Below are positions 6,821 through 15,339 of a DNA stretch of 64,000 nucleotides, in pieces. The notes under the pieces were generated by a model. It did not search any database. It worked only from the letters and a program-made list of their open reading frames with translations, and was not told where the DNA came from. The DNA lies in contig JAGCVI010000027.1 in NCBI GenBank assembly GCA_017962445.1, forward strand, positions 79,176-143,175. The letters run 5' to 3'. Both the position numbers and the translations under genes were made by a program. Every line of letters begins with the position of its first letter. The first letter of the stretch is position 1. Source of the DNA: Bacteroidales bacterium. Its GTDB lineage: Bacteria; Bacteroidota; Bacteroidia; Bacteroidales; P3.

Positions 6821-8665
6821 ATGCTGAATCCTGTAAGACATAAAAGCTGCTTAGTGTTTACAGCATTCCTGCTTTTTGCTGCAAGCGTCACCGCTCAACA
6901 ACAGAACGAGCAAATGGCCTCGTACTACTTTCAAAACAAGGAGTACGATAAAGCCATCGAACTGTATGAACCTCTCTATACTCGTACAAGCAATGTTTAC
7001 TACTACCAGATGCTGTACCAATGTTACATAGAGACCAACCAATTGAAAGAGGCCGAAAAGCTTGTGGAAAAACGCATAAAACGGCAACCAAAAGACCTGT
7101 ATCTGATGGTTGACCTTGGCAGCATCTATCTTCGCGATGACAACAAGAAGAAAGCCGAAAAGACATTCGATGCCGCTATCGAAAAACTCACCTACGACAC
7201 AAAACAAATCAACGACCTTGCCATTGCTTTCGAAAACACAGGACGCAGAGACTATGCCATAAAGACATACCTTGCTGCCCGAAAACTGACGAAAAACGAT
7301 TTCATCTATGTAGTGGAGTTGGCAACCCTATACGAAAAATCGGGCGACTACGAGAAGATGATGCAGGAATATTTCGACCTGCTTGACAAATCGCCTGGCA
7401 ACATGGGTTCTATCCAGATTTCGCTGCAACGCGCATTGAACGAGACTGCATCACCACAACTTGCCGATGGACTTAGAAAAACGCTCATTTCACGCATACG
7501 CGAACATCCGGACAACAGCAACTATCTGGAGATGATGATATGGTTCTCTCTGCAACAGAAAGACTTTGACTTTGCTCTGACACAAGCCAAGGCCGTCGAC
7601 GCACGGTTTCCTGACGATGGATGGAAACAAGTGATGCGAGTGGCACAGATAGCACAAAACAACGAAGCCTATACCATTGCCGAATCCGCATACAACCATC
7701 TGATAGCCAAAGGAAAGGAAAAACCTTACTACTTCGACAGTCGCGTTGGGCTTCTGAATGTCAAATATGCACGTCTGAACCAAGACCACGCCATCAAGAC
7801 AGAAAACCTCGATGCTCTTATAAACGAATATGAAACAGCGTTGGATGAACTTGGTAAAAACCTGAATACTATTACTCTAATGCGCAACTATTCACACCTG
7901 CTGGCATACAACGACTATTCGTCGGGAAACGGAGACATCTCGAACACGAGACTACAAAAAGCCGCCGACCTGCTATACGACATAATAGAGATGCCACGTG
8001 TGCCCAACAATACCGTCAGCGAAGTGAAACTGGAACTTGGCGACCTGTTGCTTTTCTCGGGCGAAATATGGGATGCTTCACTGCTGTATAGCCAAGTTGA
8101 AAAAAAGAACAAAAACGATGTTATAGGCGCAATGGCCAAATTCCGCAACGCCAAGCTATCGTACTACAACAACGATTTCCAATGGGCCAAATCACAACTC
8201 GACGTGCTTCGTGCCTCGACATCCAAGCTCATAGCCAACGATGCCATGCAGCTGTCGCTGCTTATTAGCGACAATATGGAAGAGGACAGCACTTATGAGA
8301 TGCTCTCTTATTATGCTGCAGGCGACTTAATGCTATACCAAGGCAAGCTTGACTCTGCGTGGGCATTGTACGACGACATCGCCAAGCGCAGCCTCAGCCA
8401 CGCACTGCTTGATGAAGTGCTGATGCAGAAAGCCAAGATTCGCTTGAAGCAGGGACGCTACGCCGAAGCCGACACGCTGCTGCAATTCATTGTAGACCAC
8501 TATTCCGAGGACATACTTGCCGATGATGCCCTCTTTATGCTGGCCGAACTCAACGAACAGCAGCTCAACAATCCTGAACGTGCAAAAGCATGCTATGAAC
8601 AACTGATACTCAACTATCCGACAAGCCTTTATGTCGACAGGGCACGGAAAAGATACAAGAGATGA
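6821..8665 (+). CDS. Exported tetratricopeptide-repeat protein
   Basis: A 614-residue protein with a signal peptide (about 1-25, ending VTAQ) and TPR-type helix pairs along its length, for example ASYYFQNKEYDKAIELYEPLY near the N-terminus, YAEADTLLQFIVDHY, and NPERAKACYEQLILNYP at the C-terminus. It is probably periplasmic and acts as a scaffold; long TPR proteins of this type are common in Bacteroidetes envelopes. The rsmA start codon lies 1 nt past its stop, so the two are likely translationally linked. No catalytic domain is seen and the partner is unknown. Confidence 0.78.
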   Translation: MLNPVRHKSCLVFTAFLLFAASVTAQQQNEQMASYYFQNKEYDKAIELYEPLYTRTSNVYYYQMLYQCYIETNQLKEAEKLVEKRIKRQPKDLYLMVDLGSIYLRDDNKKKAEKTFDAAIEKLTYDTKQINDLAIAFENTGRRDYAIKTYLAARKLTKNDFIYVVELATLYEKSGDYEKMMQEYFDLLDKSPGNMGSIQISLQRALNETASPQLADGLRKTLISRIREHPDNSNYLEMMIWFSLQQKDFDFALTQAKAVDARFPDDGWKQVMRVAQIAQNNEAYTIAESAYNHLIAKGKEKPYYFDSRVGLLNVKYARLNQDHAIKTENLDALINEYETALDELGKNLNTITLMRNYSHLLAYNDYSSGNGDISNTRLQKAADLLYDIIEMPRVPNNTVSEVKLELGDLLLFSGEIWDASLLYSQVEKKNKNDVIGAMAKFRNAKLSYYNNDFQWAKSQLDVLRASTSKLIANDAMQLSLLISDNMEEDSTYEMLSYYAAGDLMLYQGKLDSAWALYDDIAKRSLSHALLDEVLMQKAKIRLKQGRYAEADTLLQFIVDHYSEDILADDALFMLAELNEQQLNNPERAKACYEQLILNYPTSLYVDRARKRYKR

Positions 8666-8666
8666 C

Positions 8667-9446
8667 ATGGAGCAGGTAAGAGCAAAGAAATTCTTGGGCC
8701 AGCATTTCCTAACTGACGAAAGCATTGCCGAACGCATAGCCCGCAGTCTAAGCGGCAAGACGGCCAATCTGCTTGAAATCGGGCCTGGAATGGGTGTGCT
8801 GACAAAATATCTAGTAAATAATCCAGACTACCAATTCAAAGCCGTTGAGGTTGACCGCGAGTCTGTAGCATTCCTACACAACCACTACCCTACCCTTGAT
8901 GTGATTGAAGGTGATTTTCTGCGTATGGACCTTGACACCTTATTCGATGGTCAATTCGCTATAATCGGAAACTTTCCATATAACATTTCATCGCAAATCC
9001 TATTCCGTGTCTTTGAGCAGCGTAATAGTGTGCCGGAAGTTGTGGGAATGTTTCAAAAAGAGGTAGCCGAACGCATAGCAGCAGGACCAGGTAGCAAGAC
9101 CTACGGCATACTAAGCGTGCTGCTATCGGCTTTCTACAACATAGAATATCTTTTCACCGTCCATGAACACGTATTCAACCCACCACCAAAAGTAAAATCT
9201 GCCGTCATCCGACTGACACGCAACAACGTACAGCAACTCAACTGCAACGAGAAAGAGTTTGTTCGTGTTGTGAAAACTGGATTCAACCAACGGCGCAAAA
9301 CGCTGCGTAATGCATTGAAGCCACTCAACTGTTCGCTGGATAATATTCCCAACGAACTATTGCTAAAACGCGCCGAGCAACTTGGTGTTGCCGATTTCAT
9401 ATTTATTACAAACAATTTAAAACCCGAACCAAATAATCAAATATAA
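8667..9446 (+). CDS. rsmA: 16S rRNA dimethyladenosine transferase RsmA (KsgA)
   Basis: A 259-residue SAM-dependent methyltransferase that dimethylates A1518 and A1519 of 16S rRNA late in small-subunit assembly. Motifs are RAKKFLGQHFLTD (N-terminus), the SAM-binding LEIGPGMGVLT (about 33-43) and the catalytic NFPYNISS (about 104-111), with the usual C-terminal helical domain (KTGFNQRRKTLRNAL). The start is placed at 8667, giving MEQVRAKKF, because residues before it in the open frame are merely the end of the TPR gene read in another frame. The family length is about 255-275. Confidence 0.95.
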   Translation: MEQVRAKKFLGQHFLTDESIAERIARSLSGKTANLLEIGPGMGVLTKYLVNNPDYQFKAVEVDRESVAFLHNHYPTLDVIEGDFLRMDLDTLFDGQFAIIGNFPYNISSQILFRVFEQRNSVPEVVGMFQKEVAERIAAGPGSKTYGILSVLLSAFYNIEYLFTVHEHVFNPPPKVKSAVIRLTRNNVQQLNCNEKEFVRVVKTGFNQRRKTLRNALKPLNCSLDNIPNELLLKRAEQLGVADFIFITNNLKPEPNNQI

Positions 9447-9450
9447 AACG

Positions 9451-10050
9451 ATGTCTGTATTAGAATTCATAATATTATCCATAGCCCTTTCGTTCGAAGC
9501 ACTGATAATGATGCATGGTTGTGCAAAACAGACCCCTATAAAACTGACAAAAGGCCTTGGCGAGTCTTTTTCAATAGCCCTAGTCAACGCCATACTCATT
9601 GCCTTGGGACTTTGGATGGGTGGAAAACTGCGATTCACTCCACAAGTCACCGATCCTGACGCAGTATCGACCACCAAAATGTGGCTGGAGACCGACAACC
9701 TTATCTATTTAGGAATGACATTATTTGTCGCATTTCGCATGCTGTTTGGTTCAAAGAAAAGACATAACATGGCGCGACAATACGACATAGAACAGTTCGA
9801 AACTGCGTTATTGCTTGGTATAGCCATCGGTATCAACACATTCATTATCGGACTGGCACTCGGATTCCGCATAACATTCATCGACAACGTATGGCGTGCC
9901 ACAATTCCTATTGTCATCATCATGACGCTTTTTGCATTTCTCGGCGTAATGTTCGGAAGACAGAAGAAAGAACTCCGCAGCCGTCGCTATACACTTATCG
10001 CCGTACTTTTACTGTTGGCTTTTGCCCTTAAGAGCGCACTATGGGGATAG
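9451..10050 (+). CDS. MntP-like integral membrane protein, acidic residues altered
   Basis: A 199-residue protein with about six hydrophobic segments arranged as two repeats, as in the MntP manganese exporters. LSIALSFEALIM (about 9-20) aligns with the first MntP motif (MSMDAFA), LGIAIGINTFIIGLALGF (about 128-145) with the second (TSLDAMAVG), and FLGVMFGR with a later helix. The Asp of each motif is replaced, by Glu in the first and Asn in the second. Manganese export cannot therefore be assumed; it may be a diverged relative. It starts 4 nt after rsmA and its stop abuts the stop of the convergent gene at 10051 with no spacer. Confidence 0.6.
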   Translation: MSVLEFIILSIALSFEALIMMHGCAKQTPIKLTKGLGESFSIALVNAILIALGLWMGGKLRFTPQVTDPDAVSTTKMWLETDNLIYLGMTLFVAFRMLFGSKKRHNMARQYDIEQFETALLLGIAIGINTFIIGLALGFRITFIDNVWRATIPIVIIMTLFAFLGVMFGRQKKELRSRRYTLIAVLLLLAFALKSALWG

Positions 10051-10875
10051 TCAACGAATCATCCAGTTGATTCCGGCAAGGGTATTGAATTGTACATCCG
10101 AACCCAAATCTCCCTTTGAACCCGACATACCAACCAGTCCGACAAGTTGTAGGTTGTGGCGGACCTGCCAGTGGGCTTCGAAACTGCCTGCAAGCCTTCC
10201 GGCACTGTTTATGTTGCTGCCGCCGGCACTTAACATCAGACGGTCGGTGGCCAGCCAGCGACCGAAAAGAGAGAACAGCAATCCACTGTTGTATTTGTAT
10301 GCGTTTACACTATACCTGTCCCAGCTGTAACCAAGTATGTAGTCGATTGCCCAGCGTCGGCCTATGCGGTTGCGGAACTGGAAACCAATCTCTGGCTGTA
10401 TCAAGTGATCCCAACGGTCTACAAACGCGTTTTGGCTCAATGTATAGCCTACGTAAGTATAGAATGATGTTTGCGGCAGCCATCCTTTGCCATCAAGCAA
10501 CTGTAGTTTTGCACCTATCGAAGGATTGACACCCGTGGTGTTGCGCAGATAGACTGTGTCCCACGTGTTGTATCTTCCATTTATGTCGAACGTTATCTCA
10601 GCACGGCTGCCAATACCAATCCGGAGACCTGTCGAGAGTCCAACACAATGTAGGTTGGCATCGAAGCCCTGAATGTTTTTAATATTGAAATGGTAGTAAT
10701 CCACTGCACTGTTCCACTGCATGTGGCCATGTCCCATAACATTAGGACCTGTGGTGGAAAACAAGGGATTAATAGTATCGTTTTGTGCTTTCCCTACAGA
10801 AATACCTACTATTGTCAAAATTCCGAAAAAAATAATAGCAAGGGCAGACGAATTGGTGAAGTGTGTTTTTTTCAT
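10051..10875 (-). CDS. Outer-membrane beta-barrel protein
   Basis: A 274-residue exported protein: N-terminal signal segment (about 10-30), then alternating amphipathic strands (LSTGLRIGIGSRAEITFDINGRY, QPEIGFQFRNRIGRRWAIDYILGYSWDRY) ending in a barrel-like strand. The NPLFSTTGPNVMGHGHMQWNS start resembles the transporter/MetA-pathway type of barrel family, which carries no firm substrate. It is the most distal of four minus-strand genes headed by an ECF sigma factor and lies 42 nt after another barrel protein. It may belong to that regulon; substrate unknown. Confidence 0.68.
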   Translation of the reverse strand: MKKTHFTNSSALAIIFFGILTIVGISVGKAQNDTINPLFSTTGPNVMGHGHMQWNSAVDYYHFNIKNIQGFDANLHCVGLSTGLRIGIGSRAEITFDINGRYNTWDTVYLRNTTGVNPSIGAKLQLLDGKGWLPQTSFYTYVGYTLSQNAFVDRWDHLIQPEIGFQFRNRIGRRWAIDYILGYSWDRYSVNAYKYNSGLLFSLFGRWLATDRLMLSAGGSNINSAGRLAGSFEAHWQVRHNLQLVGLVGMSGSKGDLGSDVQFNTLAGINWMIR

Positions 10876-10917
10876 TATTTCAAAATATTAAAGATATTGA
10901 TAATGTTTTAGTTTTGT

Positions 10918-11646
10918 TTATAGGAACATTGTTATGCCAGTCATATATATTTTCTCTCCGGAATCTGGGTCTTTGTAGGTGGGCAGGATATTGGTAAAGA
11001 AGCGGATGCCGTGGACAAGGCCAATAAGATCCGTGCTGAATGTGAGTCCCAGTTCCATCTTCCAGGGATTCATGGCATTGAACGTATCACGGTTATAACC
11101 GTCCCAACTCCAATTGTCGTCGGTGATGTGAGTGACGGTGCTAATGTCGAACCACTGCGTTACGGCATACCCTGCAAAGAAATCCAACCCAATGAAGAAT
11201 AGATTCTTACGTTCGCTGTTGGGATACCATTTCAGTTCGATAGGTATTCCCACATAGCTGTTGAAAGCGTAGGCTTTTTGTGTGCCCGTGGTTGGGGTCT
11301 GGTTTATCCGGAGACCATGTTCCTCAAAATTGTCAATTACTGTTCCTGCAGGCTCGACAGCATAATAGAGGGGCATCCAGCAGAAATCGTAACGCAATCC
11401 TGCCGACAGTTTCCAGTGGGACGACAGCTGCCAATTCGCCATCAAAGGTATCTGCAGTTGGAAGCCGTATTTGCTGTAGTATGGCGAATGGTCGTTGCCA
11501 TTAGCATAGAGCGTGGCTCCGGCCGAGAGTCCCAGTTGCACCGAGAACTGCTTTTGCGACCCTGTTGTTTTGTTGGTGACGTCGGACTGGGCAATAATAC
11601 TTGTTGCCAGTAACAATGCAAGTCCAAAAACAATTATCTTTTTCAT
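10918..11646 (-). CDS. Outer-membrane beta-barrel protein
   Basis: A 242-residue protein with a signal peptide (MKKIIVFGLALLLATSIIAQ) and a barrel-type mature domain: QFSVQLGLSAGATLYANG, WKLSAGLRYDFCW and IPIELKWYPNSERKNLFFIGLDFFAGY are alternating strands with aromatic girdles, as in the PorT-like barrels of Bacteroidetes. The start is placed at 11646 since the frame upstream to 11718 has no signal peptide. The gene lies 19 nt after the single-TM regulator, so sigma factor, regulator and barrel form a compact set. Confidence 0.7.
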   Translation of the reverse strand: MKKIIVFGLALLLATSIIAQSDVTNKTTGSQKQFSVQLGLSAGATLYANGNDHSPYYSKYGFQLQIPLMANWQLSSHWKLSAGLRYDFCWMPLYYAVEPAGTVIDNFEEHGLRINQTPTTGTQKAYAFNSYVGIPIELKWYPNSERKNLFFIGLDFFAGYAVTQWFDISTVTHITDDNWSWDGYNRDTFNAMNPWKMELGLTFSTDLIGLVHGIRFFTNILPTYKDPDSGEKIYMTGITMFL

Positions 11647-11665
11647 TTTTTTATTTTTATTTGTT

Positions 11666-12349
11666 TCAGAATAGATTGAATGCGAGCATCGTGCCATCCA
11701 TCTTGCTTGGTTCAGCACGGCGCAGTTTCAGCCAGTGGCGATGTTCTTTGACTGGATCGGTTGAATTGTTCGTATTGGCTTCCGGTTCTGAGAGCTGTGC
11801 CATTTGCTCATACATGCTTTCTCCTTCTATGTTATTGTCATCATACCCTGGCTTATCGTTTTCAGCAAACAACTCTATCATCTCTTTTTCCGGCACTGTC
11901 TCATATTCTTCAATTTCCTTCTCTGTCGAAGGCACTTCATCCAACAATTTGAACTGTTCCGGCAAATCCTCATCGCCAGTAACAATTTGTTTTCTAACTG
12001 CTCTTGTAACAGGAATCGGCACGATGGTTTTTCTACTGTCAACAGTTTCGAACGCAGGCTGAAACGCTTCATTGTTAACTTCTGCTGTCAACGGTCCATC
12101 CACGGTTACGGACTCTTCCCCTATCAGCTTTACTATTGTTGTAACAAACAGTGCCATACATGCAGCTGCCGAAATAGTAATGGTCCATACACGACGCAGT
12201 TTACGACTCCTTATTGCAGTTTCCTCAGCATCCAGCGTCTTTATCAGCTCCATCAACTGCTGCTGGCGACGGCTGTCGCGACCAGCATGCTCTACCGTTC
12301 TGAGCAGTTGTTCCAAGTTCATTCCCCCATTAGTTGTTTTCATATTCAA
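11666..12349 (-). CDS. Single-TM regulator, probable anti-sigma partner
   Basis: A 227-residue protein with a basic cytoplasmic N-terminus (about 1-52, helical, rich in Arg and Gln), one TM helix (about 54-74, VWTITISAAACMALFVTTIV) and an acidic periplasmic C-terminus. It overlaps the upstream ECF sigma gene by 20 nt. Topology and position fit an anti-sigma factor, but I see no zinc-binding HxxxCxxC motif and cannot assign a family. A second ATG two codons downstream (12343) is an equally possible start. Confidence 0.55.
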   Translation of the reverse strand: MNMKTTNGGMNLEQLLRTVEHAGRDSRRQQQLMELIKTLDAEETAIRSRKLRRVWTITISAAACMALFVTTIVKLIGEESVTVDGPLTAEVNNEAFQPAFETVDSRKTIVPIPVTRAVRKQIVTGDEDLPEQFKLLDEVPSTEKEIEEYETVPEKEMIELFAENDKPGYDDNNIEGESMYEQMAQLSEPEANTNNSTDPVKEHRHWLKLRRAEPSKMDGTMLAFNLF

Positions 12350-12815
12350 ATAACATTTGTTTCAAACTATTGTAAGCGCGCGAAAGCAAGACATATACGT
12401 TCCCTTCACTTATCCTCATCGTCGAGGCAATATTTTTTGTGTCGCAGTCATCAAAATGTCTTAGTCTTACCACCTGCGCCTGCCGCTCGGGAAGCCTGTC
12501 GATAAGGCTTAATGCCATCTGCAAACGTTCGTCTTCTTCATACTGATCGTCGGCAATCTCAAATCTTTCGTCGATTTCGGCGATAGGACGGCGTTTTCGG
12601 AGAATATCAATACATTTACGCTTGACCATCGAAATGCACCATGCTTCCATATTAATCACATTACGGAGCTTCTCACGTTCATTCCAAAGCGACACAAAAC
12701 AGTCCTGCACTGCATCGGCTGCATCATCCTCATTGCCGAGGAATTGTTCAGCCATGCGTTGCATGGCAGGCTGCATCGGCAGTATCTTTTTTTGGAATTT
12801 TTCCGTATCGCTCAT
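12330..12815 (-). CDS. ECF-type RNA polymerase sigma factor
   Basis: A 161-residue sigma-70-family factor of the extracytoplasmic-function group. Region 2 is seen in DDAADAVQDCFVSLWNEREKL (core binding and -10 recognition) followed by WCISMVKRKCIDILRKRR; region 4 is the C-terminal helix-turn-helix, LPERQAQVVRLRHFDDCDTKNIASTMRISEGNVYVLLSRAYNSLK. Regions 1 and 3 are absent, as expected. It heads a run of minus-strand genes: single-TM protein (overlap 20 nt) and two outer-membrane barrels. Whether it activates its own operon is inference. Confidence 0.9.
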   Translation of the reverse strand: MSDTEKFQKKILPMQPAMQRMAEQFLGNEDDAADAVQDCFVSLWNEREKLRNVINMEAWCISMVKRKCIDILRKRRPIAEIDERFEIADDQYEEDERLQMALSLIDRLPERQAQVVRLRHFDDCDTKNIASTMRISEGNVYVLLSRAYNSLKQMLFEYENN

Positions 12816-12852
12816 ACCCTGTAGTCGTTAAAGAACGAAAAATCTTACACAA

Positions 12853-12898
12853 ATATTAAAAAAAAATGCAGAACAAACTGATAACAGCCTATTCTGCA
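12853..12898 (-). terminator. Intrinsic terminator after kal
   Basis: On the minus strand, TGCAGAA and TTCTGCA (12892-12898 and 12867-12873 on the plus strand) form a 7-bp stem, followed by a run of T. It lies just past the end of the atoD-kal unit and before the ECF sigma gene. Confidence 0.55.
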
Positions 12899-12920
12899 CT
12901 TAGTTGCGCGTAAAAAAAAC

Positions 12921-13313
12921 TTACTTGTTCTTGCGTTGGCAATCCTTGGGAGTTACGCAGGTACCGCTGGCACGGCAGACAAGGATTTTCTCCTCCAACA
13001 CATCAGCAGCACTGTCGCTGATGTCGGGACGTGTTTTGATGACTTTGTATGCCTCAAAGCTCATTTTGCGACTGGTATTGCCAACATGGGTAATCTCACC
13101 GTAAGCCTCGATATAATCGCCGGCATATACAGGAGCTTTGAATTCAACCATATCGTAAGCGCAAAACAGACCCTCGTCACCATCTTGGATGATGAGAAGT
13201 TCAGTTGCGACATCGCCAAAAAGGTGGAGCATGTGTGCACCGTCAACGAGGTTTCCACCGTAGTGGGCGTCCTTGGCGCTCATGCGGACGCGGAGCATTG
13301 ATTTTACTGCCAT
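12921..13313 (-). CDS. kal: 3-aminobutyryl-CoA ammonia-lyase (Kal)
   Basis: A 130-residue hotdog-fold protein that resembles 3-aminobutyryl-CoA ammonia-lyase, the lysine-fermentation enzyme that removes ammonia from L-3-aminobutyryl-CoA to give crotonyl-CoA. Supporting features are the small single-domain hotdog size, the N-terminus [34 protein letters not shown] and the central [23 protein letters not shown]. It follows a CoA-transferase subunit after 6 nt, which suits this pathway. The other lysine-fermentation genes (kamA, kamD/E, kdd, kce) are not in the window. A generic acyl-CoA thioesterase is the main alternative. Confidence 0.72.
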   Translation of the reverse strand: MAVKSMLRVRMSAKDAHYGGNLVDGAHMLHLFGDVATELLIIQDGDEGLFCAYDMVEFKAPVYAGDYIEAYGEITHVGNTSRKMSFEAYKVIKTRPDISDSAADVLEEKILVCRASGTCVTPKDCQRKNK

Positions 13314-13319
13314 AACTAT

Positions 13320-13967
13320 TTATTTTTTGATAATGAAATCTACGAATATTCCAGGAGTTTTCACGTTTTCAGGAGCTATACTGCCTGTTGGGACAATTTC
13401 CTGCGGTTCGACAATGACCACGTCGGCAGCGGTGGCCATCATGGGGCTGAAGTTCTGCGAGGTGCCTTTGTAAACCAGGTTGCCGCTCTCGTCAGCAATG
13501 TTGGCGCCGATAATAGCGACGTCTGCGTGGACTGGCTTCTCAAGCAGATATTCTTTACCGTCGACAGTCACTTTATCCTTGCCGTTCTCAACAACAGTGC
13601 CAAGACCTGTCTGGGTCAGCACACCGCCCAAGCCTGCACCGGCAGCACGAATCTGTTCTGCAAGGGTACCCTGAGGTTGCAGTGTTACATGAAGTTCACC
13701 TGCATTCATCTGGTCGATGGTGTTATTGTTAGTACCTATATGCGTGGCAATAAGGTTCTTGACCTGATGGTTGGTGATAAGCTTGCCGACACCGACTTCG
13801 GGATATGCCGTGTCGTTGCAGATAATGGTAAGGTCTTTCACGCCTTTTTCCACCAGGGCGTCAATCAAAGCAATAGGATTTCCCACTCCGAGGAAACCGC
13901 CGACCATAACGGTCATGCCGTCGTGAATTTTTTCAGCAGCTTGCTGTACAGAAACGAATTTGTTCAT
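13320..13967 (-). CDS. atoD: Acetoacetate CoA-transferase, subunit A (AtoD-type)
   Basis: A 215-residue protein of the 3-oxoacid CoA-transferase alpha family, which moves CoA between acyl-CoA and acetoacetate or butyrate. The N-terminal signature is DGMTVMVGGFLGVGNPIALIDAL, then IGTNNNTIDQMNAGELHVTLQPQGTLAEQIRAAGAGLGG and the typical LEKPVHADVAIIGANIADESGN. The catalytic Glu of the enzyme resides in subunit B, which is missing: kal follows directly and the other neighbour is divergent. A -7-like box lies at 14071-14078. In fermenters of lysine this enzyme recycles acetoacetate, so its pairing with kal is meaningful. Confidence 0.9.
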   Translation of the reverse strand: MNKFVSVQQAAEKIHDGMTVMVGGFLGVGNPIALIDALVEKGVKDLTIICNDTAYPEVGVGKLITNHQVKNLIATHIGTNNNTIDQMNAGELHVTLQPQGTLAEQIRAAGAGLGGVLTQTGLGTVVENGKDKVTVDGKEYLLEKPVHADVAIIGANIADESGNLVYKGTSQNFSPMMATAADVVIVEPQEIVPTGSIAPENVKTPGIFVDFIIKK

Positions 13968-14070
13968 AATTATCTGTTTTGTTTTTAATTAATCAATACA
14001 ACAGAAGCGTATGAATATCAAAGTTTTTTTGGCAAAAACAATCTCATTCATATCTTCCGATAGTGAACTG

Positions 14071-14078
14071 CAAATATA
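14071..14078 (-). promoter_or_regulatory. Candidate -7 box for atoD-kal
   Basis: Minus-strand TATATTTG matches TAnnTTTG, 103 nt upstream of the atoD start. No TTTG is found at the -33 position, so support is moderate. Confidence 0.4.
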
Positions 14079-14126
14079 ATAATTTTTTTTGAAACAGAAG
14101 AAAAAACAAAACTCGGCAAAATATTT

Positions 14127-14157
14127 TTTGCCACATGACGTTTTTTAAGTAATTTTG
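14127..14157 (+). promoter_or_regulatory. Promoter of the secreted-protein/gtrA unit
   Basis: TTTG at 14127-14130 and TAATTTTG at 14150-14157, spaced by 19 nt, make a full Bacteroidetes promoter. The first ATG lies 13 nt after the -7 box. Confidence 0.7.
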
Positions 14158-14170
14158 CATCGCGAAACAA

Positions 14171-14812
14171 ATGTTTTTTATGAAAAAATTTGCATTGTTC
14201 CTAAGCTTGACAACACTGGTTTTCAGCGCTCTGAAAGCTCAAGATTATATTGTTCCCGAGGAAGTATGGTATCACACCGAGGTGTTGGGAAGCAACTACC
14301 ACGGCTATGTCTTCAATAAAGAATGGCCCGTTGACATACTTGTCGAGAATCAGGACGGACGCTTCACACCGGAAGACATTGACATTGCCAAGGCCGAGAA
14401 ACTGATGCAGAAAAAACTGGCCTTTCTCAACCGTAACCACGAGAATCAGGAAGGCATGTGTCCAATCATAGACGAGCACATTCGCAAATACATTCGCCAA
14501 TACGTTGGTTTTACCGACATCAACGGAGCTAAAATCATTTGGATCAACGCTGTGTGGGACGACAAAGTCCAAAAACAATTATCGCAAGACATTGTACGCA
14601 CCAGCGGCGGATGTGGCCATTACTGGAGCATCAAAGTGAACCTCGACACTGAAAAAGTCTACGGATTAGAAGTCAACGAATCTGGGGATGTAAAATACAT
14701 ACCACGTAACAAGAAACCAGGTCCGCGTATAAGCAGGCCCAAGAACCCGCAGAAGGTGCAGCGCATCCGCAAAACAGGCATTATGCATAACCCTGAGGAA
14801 ATCACTTTTTAA
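14171..14812 (+). CDS. Secreted protein of unknown function
   Basis: A 213-residue exported protein (signal peptide to about residue 23, ALKAQ). The mature part has no domain I recognise; notable features are IIDEHIRKYIRQYVGFTDINGAKIIWINAVW, the SGGCGHYWSIKVNLDTEKVYGLEVN stretch and a basic tail (RISRPKNPQKVQRIRK). The alternative ATG at 14180 (MKKFALF) gives a more standard signal peptide. The gtrA start follows its stop with no gap, so the two genes share a transcript. Function unknown. Confidence 0.65.
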   Translation: MFFMKKFALFLSLTTLVFSALKAQDYIVPEEVWYHTEVLGSNYHGYVFNKEWPVDILVENQDGRFTPEDIDIAKAEKLMQKKLAFLNRNHENQEGMCPIIDEHIRKYIRQYVGFTDINGAKIIWINAVWDDKVQKQLSQDIVRTSGGCGHYWSIKVNLDTEKVYGLEVNESGDVKYIPRNKKPGPRISRPKNPQKVQRIRKTGIMHNPEEITF

Positions 14813-15274
14813 ATGCAACAGCCTTCCGTTATTGCCAAGTTTCTCGAAAAAGAATTCATATTGCGTTTTCTACGCTTTTGCGTGGTAGGCGTTTCCGGTA
14901 CCATTGTTGACTTCGCCATAACATGGCTTTTCCGCGATATCATTGGCATCCATGAGCTGATTGCCAACGCCATTGGTTTCACTTTGGCAGCGACAAACAA
15001 CTATATCCTGAACCGCATCTGGACATGGGGTAGCCATGAAAAGAATGTGGGTGTGGAATACCTGAAATTCTTTATCGTATCGCTTATCGGCCTAGGACTG
15101 AACACCCTCATTCTAAGTTTGTTGCTCCATGTATTCACTTTTGCCAACGACGACCTCAATTTCTGGTGTGCAAAAGTTGTGGCCACATTCGTGGTTATGC
15201 TATGGAACTTCTTAGCCAACAATTTCTTTACTTTCCGCAAGAAAGAGGCAAAAGAGAATACCTCTGAGAAATAG
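14813..15274 (+). CDS. GtrA family membrane protein
   Basis: A 153-residue protein with four hydrophobic segments and the GtrA pattern: FLRFCVVGVSGTIVDFAITWLF at the N-terminus, AATNNYILNRIWTWGS in the middle and WNFLANNFFTFRKKE at the end. GtrA-type proteins help move lipid-linked sugars across the inner membrane or support cell-surface polysaccharide synthesis. The neighbouring glycosyltransferase (16608) fits that setting, though a peptidase gene lies between. It begins directly after the preceding stop codon. Confidence 0.86.
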   Translation: MQQPSVIAKFLEKEFILRFLRFCVVGVSGTIVDFAITWLFRDIIGIHELIANAIGFTLAATNNYILNRIWTWGSHEKNVGVEYLKFFIVSLIGLGLNTLILSLLLHVFTFANDDLNFWCAKVVATFVVMLWNFLANNFFTFRKKEAKENTSEK

Positions 15275-15339
15275 TTTCCTCTCTTGATTCCCGTAAGAGC
15301 TCAGAACAAATAATATCTTATCAATCAATATTCCCAGAC

